A stretch of DNA of 64,000 bases from Rhabdophis nuchalis (Eukaryota; Chordata; Lepidosauria; Squamata; Natricidae). The number at the start of each line of letters is the position of its first letter. Positions within the stretch are counted from its first letter, which is position 1. A program made the translations under genes and the position numbers. Below, piece after piece: positions 1 to 13,800 of this stretch. The notes under the pieces were generated by a model, which was not told the DNA's origin, ran no database searches, and was given only the letters and a program-made list of their open reading frames with translations. The stretch lies in contig CM077645.1 of NCBI GenBank assembly GCA_039707465.1, forward strand, positions 166,671,503-166,735,502. Direction: 5' to 3'.

Positions 1-12
1 GTTAGAATTTAC

Positions 13-211
13 CTGAGTGTTCACCAGATTTTGTCTCAGGAAAAAATATGGTCCGATTTTTTACTTCAAGTTTGGTCAACTGTTTTTTCTGGCATGATTG
101 CATGTGAGTAACAGCTAGTTCAGACTGTGGTTGAGCCCCCATTTTAGCAGTTAGTGAGCTCTTTTCAGATGATTTCTCAGTGATATTTTCCAGAATTTGA
201 ACCTTCACAAG
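13..211 (-). CDS. CEP192: CEP192 coding exon 39 (residues 2086-2151), last exon in window
   Basis: 199 nt. Opens [19 protein letters not shown] and ends [19 protein letters not shown], matching human KVQIREDLTQ and VEIRNKSITFPTTEPGETSE. Acceptor TATGTATAG, donor GTAAATTC at 12-11. The gene continues left of the window. Confidence 0.93.
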
Positions 212-3200
212 CTATACATAATAGAAAGACATAACATTCATACCTTTTTCTATGATTTGTCTCAAGTTAACATATGGATACCTATTTAGAATTGCCATCT
301 AAGACACATACCCTAACATATTAGGGAATTACTACAATTCAACTGCAATGTGAAAATAATAAATGGGACCAGCTAATAAGCAATCCTATCAATAGCTTAA
401 TAGAAAACATGAATTTAAATCTTTTAAAAGTATTAGTTGCACAACAGTGGAATTTACAACATCAATTGTAGACTTAAGGATTAGAGCCTTCTTGCAAATT
501 ATCAGGAGGGCATAGTAAAATATCTTGATTCACATGCTGTTTAAAAATATTATTGATTGTGTTGTTTTGTTCTACTTGTTAAATTAAGAATTATTAAAAG
601 TATGAGATTACTGAATACTTTCCCCTATTAATGAGTCTATAGATATGATTAAAATTATAGATTTTACTAAATATATATTTTATTTATATTATGATTGTTT
701 TGTGGAAAGTAATAGGCATTAATATGTTTCAAGAAAGAAAGGATACTTTCTTAAATGTATCACTTAGAATCTTCATTTCCACTTTTATTTTTCATTTTTC
801 CTGATAAGGAGTTATTACTCGGGTTATGGACCAGCAATGGTGGTAAATGCAAGGTTTGGTTTCTATTTTACACCATTGTAACTTCAAATGATCACTAAGA
901 AAAGTAGTCATTAAGCAAGAACTACTAAAAGTTTGATTCCAGTTTTTATTAGATGAATTAAAATGTGAATATCCTTTGTCTTATCTTATATATCATCTGG
1001 TTTTGGAGATAATACCCTATTTGACAGGCAATCAATTAATATTTTGAGTATAAAGGGGCAATGTAGAACAAAGATTATTGATATGAAGAGCATGCCTTGT
1101 TGATACTGATGATGTTTGTTTAAATCTGCATATATTATGTAACTATATAGAATAGTCTAGGGCAGGGGTCTGCAAAGTTGGCTCTTTGAAGACTTTGAAG
1201 ACTGGTGGACTTCAACTCCCAGAATTCCCTAGCCAGCCTAGCTGGAGTTGAAGTCCACCTAGCTGGCTGGGGAATTCTGGGAGTTGAAGTCCACCAGTCT
1301 TCAAAGAGCCAACTTTGCAGACCCCTGGTCTAGGGAGACATGATAGCAGTCTTCCGATATCTCAGAGGGTGCCACAAAGAAGAGGGAGTCAAGCTATTCT
1401 CCAAAGCACCTGAGGGTAGGACAAGAAGCAATGGTGGAAACTAATCAAGTAGAGAAGCAACTTAGAACTGAGGAGAAATTTCCTGACAGTTAGAACAATT
1501 AACCAGTGGAACAGCTTGCCTCCAGAAGTTGTGAATGCCCCAATCCTGGAAGTCTTTAAGAAGATGTTGGATAGCCATTTGTCTGAAATGGTATAGGGTT
1601 TCCTGCCTCGGCAGGGGGTTGGACTAGAAGACCTCCAAAGTCCCTTCCAACTCTGCTATTGTATGTATGTATATATTTTTATTTGCAAAACATGCTCACC
1701 ATCTTTCAGATTATCATTGTTATTTCTATAATGTTGCCATATTCACTGGAATAAAGTTCAATAGACTGAGGAGATTGATGGGGTCTGATAATAATTCTCA
1801 TGTTGAAATAAATCAAAAGTGCCTGAATACATACGTACTTAGTTTTTCCACTAACAAGTACAAAGCTCTAGGCCTTCCAAACAAAGTTCAAAGATTCATA
1901 TTTGTTATTGCATTGCAATTTTCTCTGCAGTCCCTTCACATATGTTTCAGAAAATATGGATGCTTACAATATTAAAACTAGATATGATATCATGAGTAAC
2001 ACTTTATTTTAGAACTTTGGCACATTTTTTGAAGCACTTACTTTTTGTCTGCCATCACAAAGTATGTATATAAAGCCACTCCATGGAAATATTGATTTAT
2101 TATCTGCAAGTGATGGATTTGGGCTCACATGAATTGAAATATTGCTCCTAGAAAATGAATTCAATACTTAGTTTTGAACTTTAGTGAAATGAGAAAATTT
2201 GATGTAAGAAATTATAATACTTTGAGATTTGTATAGAAGAATCATAAACTTCACTGTAGTTAAGGAATAATGAAAAAGTTTATATTCTGACGGATCATTT
2301 AGCAAAACATCCATAAAGCACTAGAACATCACAGTTATTTTATTATATCGTATATAAAAATAACTCAAAATATCAATAAATTGTGTTCACATAACCTGCA
2401 ATGTGGAAACGTTTTACTATATACTGTATATACAAAAGAGACACAGCAGAAAGGCTATTAACTTTTTATTTTTTTATTTTTTTAGATTTATACCCCGCCC
2501 TTCTCCTTGTAAGGACCCAGGGCGGCACACAGGCAATATTAAAAACCATACAAAAATTACAAAATACATTGTTAAAAAACTATTAAATTAAATCCTGTGC
2601 TAACAACCCTTTTAAAACCCTGAGAATTAAAATTTATTTTGATAAAAGTCAGAAGCGGGGGGTTATGCTAGGCCGGCTTGTTGGAATAAATACGTCTTGA
2701 GACGCTGGCGGAAGAGGCGAAAGTCGGTGGTGGTGCGTAGGTCGCAGGTAGGTCGTTCCAGAGGGCTGGGCCCGCCACAGAGAAGGCCCTTCCCCTGGGT
2801 GTTGCCAACCGGCATTGCCTGGTCGACGGTACCCAGAGAAGACCCTCTCTGTGGGAGCGGATCGGACGAAGGGATGTATGGGGCAAGAGGCGGTCTCGTA
2901 TATAGCTAGGCCCCGAGCCATGGAGCAATTTAAAGATGGTCGTCAGCACCTTGAAGCACACCCGAAAGGCCACAGGTAGCCAGTGCAGCTCGCGCAGGAG
3001 AGGTGTTATGTGGGTTTGCCTTGAGGCACCCATAATCACCCGCACAGCCGCATTCTGGACTAACTGTAGCCTTCGAGTGCACCTCAAGGGGTACCCCATG
3101 TAGAGAGCGTTGCAGTAGTCCAGCCGGGATGTCACGAATGCTTGAGTGACTGTGCGAAGCGCCACCCGGTCCAGTAAGGGGCGCAACTGGCGTATCAGGC

Positions 3201-4045
3201 GTACCTGATAAAACGCCCTCCTGGCCACGGCCATCACATGGTCTTCCATGGACAGCCGGGAATCCAGGAGGACACCCAAATTGCACGCCCTCTCCACGGG
3301 GGCCAGTTGTTCACCCCCAATGGTCAGTGTTGGATTACCTGGCTGAACCGGGGAGCCGGAAACCACAGCCACTCGGTCTTGGACGGGTTGAGCTTGAGTT
3401 TGTTACTACCCATCCAGACCCGTACGGCCTCCAGACACCAGGACAGCACCTCGACGGCATCGTTGGGGTGGTTTGGGGTGGATATGTACAACTGAGTGTC
3501 GTCAGCGTACAGATGGTATTCCACCCCAAAACCACAGATGATCTCGCCCAGCGGCTTCATATAGGTATTGAACAGAAGTGGCGAGAGGACCAACCCCTGA
3601 GGAACCCCACATGTGAGGGGCCTCGGGGCTGACCTCTGTCCTCCTGCCAACACCCATTGCGACCGACCAGAGAGGTAGGACGAGAACCACCGCAGAACAG
3701 TGCCTCTCAGCCCCAACCCCCCCAATCGGTGCAGTAGGATACCATGGTCGATGGTATCAAAAGCCGCTGAGAGATCTAATAGGACTAGGATAGAGGAACA
3801 ACCTCTATCCCGTGCCCTTCAGAGATCATCCACCAAGTATTAGTTTGTAATGGATTCCACTGCTTTCAGATTATCAAAATGTTGTCACATTCCATGACAC
3901 ACAAAAAACTTTCGTTCTACAGCATAGTTATGTTTTTTTGAGTGTTAGGAAATACCCCACAAAGTTGGAGGAATAGGACAAAAACAAAATTTGCAATTAA
4001 AATTTAATTAAAATTATCTTATTAAAGTTAAAGTTATTAAGCTAT

Positions 4046-4081
<36 letters not shown>

Positions 4082-7000
4082 TCAAATTGTTATACTGCCC
4101 TTCTTCCTTTCGGGACTCAGGGCAGTGAACAAGCAACAATAGAAACAATAGAAAACATCAAATTACCGTATTTATTCGAGTATAAAGCGCACACGTGTAT
4201 AACGCGCACCCCTAATTTTCGATTAAAAATCGGTATTAAAAAAACTTTTTTTTTTCTTCGCCCTCGCGTACAGTGAGCGGCTGCAGCCCGGAAAAGGCGC
4301 AGTGCGAACTCACAATTCGCCGGCGCCCTCAATGGACCGGCCCTCGTTTATAACGCGCACCCAAACTTTGATTTCTTTTTTTGGTAGAAAATTTTGCGCG
4401 TTATACTCGAATAAATACATTAAAATACGCTAAAAATACATTAAAAATATATTAATTTACTCCATACAGATTCAGTTTGCAATTCATCAAGAATTGCAGT
4501 CAAATGACAACATTAGGAGCCACACTTATGGCCATAGAAAAATTTTTATAACAAAATGAAATTCATTAGACTCAAAGTACAATTCTATGAGCCTATTACA
4601 AATTCAATGACACTTTTAGGTAAATTAATACAAAATCAAGACACATTATCTGTCTGTTCTCATTAAATATTCAGAAACAACAGAAGTACCTACCCTGGCT
4701 CAATAATTCCATGTTGAGGAGTTACTGTAAGACAATGAGCAGGCCATGATAGTTCAAATTTCAATGATCGGTTTGAGTCATTTGTCATTTGTGTATATTT
4801 AGTAACTGTTGCACCACCTTTTGAAATAAGAATTGCATGAGTTTTCAGATATCTTCTACAAATATTTGAATTATATACTTACTGTTACATTTTATATACT
4901 TGCTGTTAACTTAAACAAACTTGTAAATTTTGACAAAAATGATGTCCATTTTTACTGAATTGGTAACAGATTATTCAAGATGGAGAATTATCACATTCCA
5001 AGGTCCCAATATTTTGTATGATTAATAATTTTCAAATAAAAATAAGACTAAATCAACAGGGAAAAGGTCACAACAATATTTTTATTAAGTACTAAAACTT
5101 GCTAAATTACTCACTTTGAAAAGGAGCTGTGAGAGTCAGGAATTCTGGTTGAAGAGTCCATGTTTCATGAGAAACAAGGGTATTTTCATTTAGGCCATCA
5201 TTTTTTGAAGATAGGGCACAGCCATGAGGTCCTTTAACGGGTAGTATATCCAAAGTCATAGCAGATTTCTCAGGAATACCAAGTCTTTAAATAGTTAAAA
5301 ACTAGTTAATTACTAGCTACCAGAATTAGGAGAAAAAGTGTAATTGAAACACAATGACTACGTTTTATGACTGTTACAACATATGATGGTCATGGACAGG
5401 CTCAACTAGGGTCATAAGCCAAGGACTATCTGCAAAACATTTAGGGATAAATGTAAGAGTCCAATATCAATGAGCTTGTAATGGAGACTAAATGATACAG
5501 TGCCTTGCCTTTTTAATGTGTATTTATTTTGTCTGTCTGTAGATTTTTCTCTCTTTTTTTAACACTGTTAAGAGTTATTTGCTTAAGATAGACAGCCACA
5601 TAAATGTCAAAGAAAAAAAAGACAGATTCTTCCTTCCTTGAAAGCCGATATGCTTCCTTTCCACCTCCCTTCAAATTTCTCAACCATACATTTTCCAAGG
5701 AGAAACCAAGAAATATTAACATTTTCCAGCTCCTAGGAGAAGTTTTTCAAAACGGTTCTAGAATCATAAATGGTTCTTTCCTTGGAAACCCTGAGAAAGA
5801 AAGGGACTTTGGGCCATATCCATGATATGGTGTCATGTGAGAGTAATTTTACTCTTATTCTTGAGCTACATTTTCTAAATTACATAATTTTATTCTAAAC
5901 AAAATGGAACAAAAAGATACCAGGAATACATGAGTTAAAAATAAAGTTTATTCAGATACACTGTTAAAATTTACTGGTGCGTGTTAATTGGTCACTAAAA
6001 TCTTTTTTTTAAAAAATCTGTAATTCCCTTATTTAATAAGGAACTGTTTATTAGCAATTTAAAGATTTAAATCTTATTTCATTAGCAATTTAAAGCATTC
6101 TTAAAAAAAAAAGTAAATAAACCATTACCTGTCCAATACCACTTGATGTACTGAAGATGGCCTAGTATCAGATACCGTGCTAGCAGAATCATTAACAACA
6201 GAGAGTGTAATCTTTCGCATGTTTGTCAAAAAATACTGGAGATCATTTAGCTGTTGTGGGAGGTCATATACTAGAAAATAATTAATTAGGCAAATTGAAG
6301 TAATGAAAGAAAAGCCTCACCATTCCAATATTATAGTTTTGCATCCCATTAATAATCTTTATAGTTTCACCATATGTGGAATGTGTTCTCAAATAATTTC
6401 ACAGACAAATTCAATGGTAATGAAAAATAATAATAAATGGACTCTATATACAGGGTTGCAGGAATCTTCTATTTGCTCTGGACTTTTTGGAGAGGGATTG
6501 GATCATCTGAACATGTTTTTCTTAAAACTTTGTCCAAGTAATGACAATGGGAATATCTATATCTATAATATCTATAACAATTCTGAAAATAACCAGTTCT
6601 ATTGTACATGGCAAATGAAGTAGACATACAGCAATGTGGTATAATGTGTATTGGAGCAACCAGAAGATCCAGGTTTGACTTCAGTCACAGAATCTCAATG
6701 AATGACTATAAAGGAATTAAGAGCTAACCTCAGAGGAGAAACCACTGAATGATTTGTAGAACAGATTACACAATCCTAAAATGGAGCAAATATGAGAGAA
6801 AACTCAAAGCAACTCCATTATAGTACAAGATGAATCAAGAAGAAAAAGAATCAGGGTTTTAGATTCTGTTCCTTTATTATTATGACAATAAAGTGGCATT
6901 CCTTACATCCCTTTCCTATCTGTTTCTTGAGCTGGCCTGCTTTAAAGGGCTGAAAGTGGTTTGGTCCAGCCAGTGTCTCTCAGCCCAACCTATCACACAG

Positions 7001-8506
7001 AAGGGTTATAGGGGGGGGGGGGGGAGGAGGGATATGTTTAATTCTGAGCTTAATTTTTTGTTTGCTTAGCAAAGAAAAATACTAATACAAATCAAGACCA
7101 AAAATATTAATAAGCTACTTAGTCCTACCTAAGAACTATAATTCTTAATAAAACGTTTTATAATAAAACTTTTGGCTAAGGTCAGAAATTAATTTCAGAA
7201 ATAGAAATTGTCTAATTGACAATTCATAAGTAAAAATGTCTGGCTGGAATTAAATCAAATCCAAGGATATGCAGTGTGTGTCAAAAAGCCAATGAATGGG
7301 AATCATAGTTAGTGTCTAGAATCATGGCAGAGGGAGTGAGAAGGATATAATCACCCTGGAGGAAGTAGAAGTAGAATCAATGTCAGTAAAATCTGATCTC
7401 TGCATCTGCATTAGTTTTATAATACAATGGTATTTAGAATGAGAGAGGAATGCAAAGAAATCATTACATTTTAACTGTATACATACAACATAAATGACAT
7501 AGAATTTCAGAATACCTTCTTCCACCAGCTCTTCTCCGAGAAATTCTTCATCAAATTTAATATTTACTACCGGATTATCAGGAGAAAGTATTTTTTGCCA
7601 TTGTTCAGGTTTATGTTGTATTGTTCTAAGTAGAAAAATTTTAAACATACCATTAGTTTCATGAAGTAGTTGATAAAAGAAAAATATTACAAAAAAATAG
7701 TGGTTTCACTTGTACCAGTTTAAAAGCAGCGTATCTAAGAGTACTAACAAGCTATTGCTGGGGCTACTCCTTGTTATATATATATAAGGAAACAGTATGT
7801 CTCCTCCCTTATATATATATATGTGTGTGTAATTGTTTCACAACAACCTGTTATTAGGCCCCAATTAAGGGAGGAGACATACTGTTTCCTTTCCTGCCTT
7901 TCGGCTCATCCCCAAAGACCATCTAGACAGCAAGCCAAGAATTACGTTGTGTAATTTTTTTAGATATGTATGTTAGTTTTATGAGCTGATCAATAAATTA
8001 AATTAGAGAGAGACCAGGATAGATCTATTTCGAGCTTATTAGCTCTCGTCAGCTGACCATACCCTTTACTGGGATTCGAACCGGGGCTGTGTTGCATGCT
8101 AGGCAAGGAGCCTAGCACTTAAGCCAAGCCGTTTCCCCTTATTGCATCAGCTGAGACTGGGTATATTAGTATAGGTAATTGTTCCACAACAACCTGTTAT
8201 TAGGCCCCAATTAAGGGAGGAGACAAAGGAAACAGTATGTCTCCTCCCTTAATTGGGGCCTAATAACAGGTTGTTGTGAAACAATTACCTATACTAATAT
8301 ACCCTGTCTCAGCTGATGCAATAAGCTGATGCAATAAGGGAACCGGCTTGGCTTAAGTGCTAGGCTTTTTGCCTAGCATGCAACACAGCCCCAGTTCGAA
8401 TCCCAGTAAAGGGTATGGCCAGCTGACGAGAGCTAATGAGCTCGAAATAGATCTATCCTGGTCTCTCTCTAATTTAATTTATTGATCAGCTCATAAAACT
8501 CACTCA

Positions 8507-8545
<39 letters not shown>

Positions 8546-10748
8546 TATAACAATGGATGATATTTAAAATCAAAGTAATTTTGATTCTACAAGGAAAAAG
8601 ACATTATCCAATACTTTAAGCATTCATGGTTAACCGAAGAATCTTACTGACAATTATGTGCTTTAGATGCATCCATAGAATAAAATATTCCGTTTATTCC
8701 TTCATCCATCTATAAAGAATTATGAACAGCAATAATTTCACTTTGTAGTGGTTCCAGAATAGATTAATTATTTTGAGTCTTCTGCATGATGATGGGGCTC
8801 AGGAAGTAAAGATTTTAGAGACTATAACTAATAAAACCCATAAACATGGGTTTTTCTGAAACCAAAGTTAATATTCTTTTTGGTCTGTGAAAGAGATTCA
8901 TAATAATAACCTGCCATTAGAATACATTTTTAAAATCAGGATCTGACAGGCCTCCAATATGCATGAATCATAAAAAAACCAGAATCTTTCAGATTATCAA
9001 ATACAGTTCTGAAAAATACAGGTGGGATATATTCAACTGGAATCACATTAGTCTAGAAGCTTTCCACTGGAGCCATCTGCAGTATAAAACAGTTTCCAAC
9101 TAAGTTTCAGATTAAAATTGTAAACACATGGAAGAATGTATTTGGGATGTCCTGATTCACTGTTCAACAATTTAACAATGATCAGCACTGTCAAGATAAG
9201 CCTCAGAACTCTTACATTAATGAATAATTTATAAATCTACCTGGTCCTTGTTAAATTGCCCTTTGATGTGAATATAAGAATTGACATTGTACATTTGATT
9301 AGGATCGTCAGTACCATAAAGAAAAAAAAATGAAGCTAACTGAAAGGCAATATTAGAACTCCTCTGAATCTAGTACATTTTTAACAATTTATATGTTGAA
9401 TAAATTGAACTATTAAATGTCAAGAACAGGAAACATATAATATAGATTAAAACTGCATTGATGCAAATTATTCTAGTATATTTACTTTACTTTATTTACT
9501 TTATTTTCAATTTATATACCGCCCTTTTCACCAAAAGGGACTCAGGGCGGTGCACAGAAAGATAAAACCCCACAGTATACAAAATTTAAAAAACAATTAA
9601 ATGTTTAATTAAATATGGAATTAATTTTCCGATATTTCAATTTACTCCCTTCCTTTCAACTAATTATCTTATACTGTGAACAGAATGACTGTTAAGGGAA
9701 TAGCTATGAGTTTTTAAAGCTACTTTGGCTTTCAAAAAAACAGATCTTACCTGCAATATTGTTGTCTCAAAATCTCATCACCATAAAACAAGCAAATTGT
9801 AGACAACACTGATGAATTCTTGATTTCTTCAGAGGAAATATATGTAATTGCAATTATCTGAGAGAGAGAGATATTACTGTATTAAATTTACATATTTCTG
9901 TAAGTGCTACTATATTTGATTAAAAATATGTATGGACACAAAACAAAATAATTAGATTGATATAACCAAGGAGGATATAACCAAACTAACCAAGGAGAGA
10001 AGCAACTTAGAACTAAGGAGAAATTTCCTAACAGTAAGAACAATTAACCTCTGGAACAGCTTGCCTCCAGCAGTTGTGAATGCCCCAACCCTGGAAGTCT
10101 TTAAAAAGATGTTAGACAGCCATTTGTCTGAAATGGTATAAGATTCCTGCCCATGCAGGGGGTTGGACTAGAAGACCTACAAGGTCCCTTCCAACTCTGC
10201 TATTGTATTGTATTGTAATTAGATATATTGAAATGTATAAAAATTTACAACGGTCATATTTATCCAAGAAATTACATGGCTGGCTTTAAATGTTTACCTG
10301 CTTTGAACCTTCCTTAAGGATGAACTTTTCTGGAAGGATTCTCATTGTATTTGGATCCATGGCATTTTTTTCATAGATGTTTTTAAAACACAACACTTTT
10401 ACATAGGCAGCCCGGCAGCCCATATTTTGTACAGAGAAAGTAGTATGACTTGTTTTACCAGGTGCTAAATCAGGCAATCCTAATATATATCTGTTAGCAT
10501 GTTTTTTAACATCTTCTAATCTCACGTTGCTTTTTCCTCCGTAACCATACAATGGAATCTAAAAGACAGGGGGGTGGGGGGTGGGGGGGAGAACAGGAAT
10601 GACATTAATTGAAAAAGTCTCTTCATATTGCTCTTCATTTGCTTAGTTCAAGAAAAAAGGAGATCCTAAATTATGAAAGTGTATAAAGATCTTCAGGCAC
10701 GCCCACTTACCAAGTTAACAGAATGTTAACACTATAGGTTTAAACTAC

Positions 10749-10839
<91 letters not shown>

Positions 10840-13800
10840 TTATATTTATACCCCGCCCTTCTCCAAGCGGACCCAGGGCGGCGCACAGGGATGTTAAAAT
10901 ACATATAAAAAACATAATAAAAATTTAAAAAACATATTCTAATAAAAAACCTGTGCTAAAACCGAATTTAAAATCCCAAATTTAAAACTATCTAGGAGTC
11001 AGTAATGGAGGTTACGCTAGGCCGGCTAGATGGAATAGGTGTGTCTTCAGACACTTGCGGAAGAGGCGGAGGTCAGAGATGGTGCGGAGTTCAGGGGGTA
11101 GGTCGTTCCAAAGGGCTGGTCCCGCCACAGAGAAGGCTCTTCCCCTGGGTGTCACCAGTCGGCATTGTCCAGCCGACGGCACCCTGAGGAGGCCCTCTCT
11201 GTGGGAGCGTATCGGTCTGAGGGATGTATGGGGCAGGAGGCGGTCTCGCATGTAAGTAGGCCCCGAGCCATGGAGCGCTTTAAAGATGGTCGTTAAAAAG
11301 AGGCACTATGTCTGAAAGATTGCCTTCTCTATGTACTCAGGTATTTGCTCCTATATATTGTATATACTTTATATTGGATGGGATTATCAAAACATAAGAA
11401 AACCCATATTGTATGAACAAGGTCCGTGCTTATGACACTGAATATAGACCATGAATAGCACAATGGTCAATCAGCAAGCATTGTTTTTAAAACCAAATTA
11501 ATTAGATATGTAATACTAACTGAACAGGTTTTTGTTGTTATTTTATTTATTAAACAAATAAATAGAGCTGCCTAACTCACACATAAGCGACACTACATTT
11601 TTAAAAATCCACCACATTATAAAAACCCATAAAGAACTCCAGCCCATTCCCCAGGGCAGCAACAACACAATCAAATCAGCAACTTAATTTTTCTTGAAGT
11701 ATGTCTGCAAAAAAGGTCCTGAAAGGGCATTTAAAGCTCTTATATCTCTGAAACCATACTATATTTTATTTTATCTGCACTTCTTTTTTCTGCCTTAAGA
11801 AAGTTTATAACTGTGCCATTCAAACAAATATACAGTTTTACCACTAAGTGATACAAGTCTTGTAATACGAAATAATACATATTTTAGCATAGATGGGGAT
11901 TATAATTTCTTGAGTTCTCATTCCCCCAAATTAATCAGAACAAAAATATATATTCCCCCTCTTTGTCAGGAAACAGCAGCCGCAATGTATAGTGCAACAT
12001 GGTCAGAGATTGAATTCAGACAGGCTAAGTCAGTGCTTCTCAAATAGTGGGGTGGGCCCCCCAGGGGGGGCGCGAGGCTCCATAAAGGGGGGCGCGTTTG
12101 ACCTCGGCAAAGGATTTAATTTTTTTTTAATTTCTAATGCACTTTAAATCTTTTCTGCTACAGTTAATAAAGCTATTCTTTGTTGTAAATTGATCCACAT
12201 TTCTTTCTTTTTTTATTCTCTTATACGTTAATAAGGATACAGTGTTATGCAGAGGTGTACTTATAACAATTTTATAGACAAATGATACTATTTACAGTCC
12301 CGCGGGGGGGCGCGAAATGTTTTCTTCTTCCTAGGGGGGGCATGACAGAAAATAATTGAGAAGCACTGGGCTAAGTAGACTGTTTAAAAATACATTTTAA
12401 AATTTCAGATAATAGTAAATGTGAGTACTGAAAAGTCATAATGATAAGAAATATCAGAAATTCAAGAATATTTTATTCTCTTAGGAATGAGAAACTGTTT
12501 TAGTGTATAAGCTTATTCTAATCATGTTCTAATTTTTCTGTAATTTAAATTTAAGTATGTATCATCTAAATTTACTTCAGAAATGAAGAAAAACAATGCA
12601 GTAAAAATACTTAAGCGCCATATTACAAGTAGAGAGAAAACAACTTACAGTGAATTTGATTCCTAGCTGAGATAGAACACCAAGCTGTTTCATTTCCAGC
12701 TTTGCAAACATGCAAGTTAAACGATACGGTGTAAATGTTAGACAGATATTATAATCGTGCTTTGGGCGGATCTTGATTTCACAGTTATTGTACACATATT
12801 CTCCAACTTTCAACTACAAATGTAGAAGGAAAAAGATCATTAAAAAAAAAGATCAAGATCAAGTTTACCTGAGTTAAGTTCTCAATAAATAAATTTAATT
12901 TGAAATAATTTGTACAGTTCTATAAATTACGACAAATTATTCTACTGGCACAAAAAAATCTCTAAAATCTTATTAGCCTCTTATTAGCATCAATTCAAAC
13001 AATCTTTACAGATGAAAACATTTTCCATTCACACCCAGTTCCTTTTTCATGTGCAGGCTCAATAGAGTCAAAACAATCTACCTGCATTAATTTTCTGAAG
13101 AGGGGTTTTGTTCACAAAGCTGTAAGTTAGAAAATGACAACACTTCCCCAAGAGATAAGCTTCAGAACTGGCAATTACTATACTAAGGAATGCTGGTTTC
13201 TTCTAACAAAATTAGCACTAAATATTTTAAAGTTGCTTAACATACATAAAACATCATCTTTTTCAAAATTTTAAAGGAATCATAGAAGCTTTGTAATTTA
13301 TTTATATCTATTGACAAATTCTGCTGAATTCAATGATCATAAACCTTAGGAATTCCCATCCTATACAGAGGGCTTCAGCTTGAAAAAAAACATTACAGTG
13401 ATCCCTCGTTTTTCGCGGTTAATGGGGACCGGAACCTTCCGCGAAAACTGAAAAACCGCGAAGTAGGATTCGCACCGGAAACTTGAGTTGGTGGACATCG
13501 TTTAAAGCAAGCACTAGGGGGCGCTTGCCTCCTACCGATGCATTTCCCCCCCGTATTTTTGAAAAACCCGCGAAGCACTGAAGCCGCGAAAAACGAGGGA
13601 TCACTGTATTCTAGAGTTATCTTATTATCACAAACAAAAATAACCTTACTCCCAATCAGATTTATTTACCATTTTCTTGTCTCACCTGGAAGCAGTCTTG
13701 ATCCTGACCCCTTATTAGCAATCTTAACTGCTGAGAAGTTGATGAAGAGTCATTTCTCAGAATTATTTTCTGTTGCCTAAAAATTACAATAACAACATTT

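Noticed and set aside
8060..8140. tRNA gene suggested by B-box-like sequence
   Set aside because: The sequence is one arm of a SINE pair. It lacks a proper acceptor stem and carries a SINE body.
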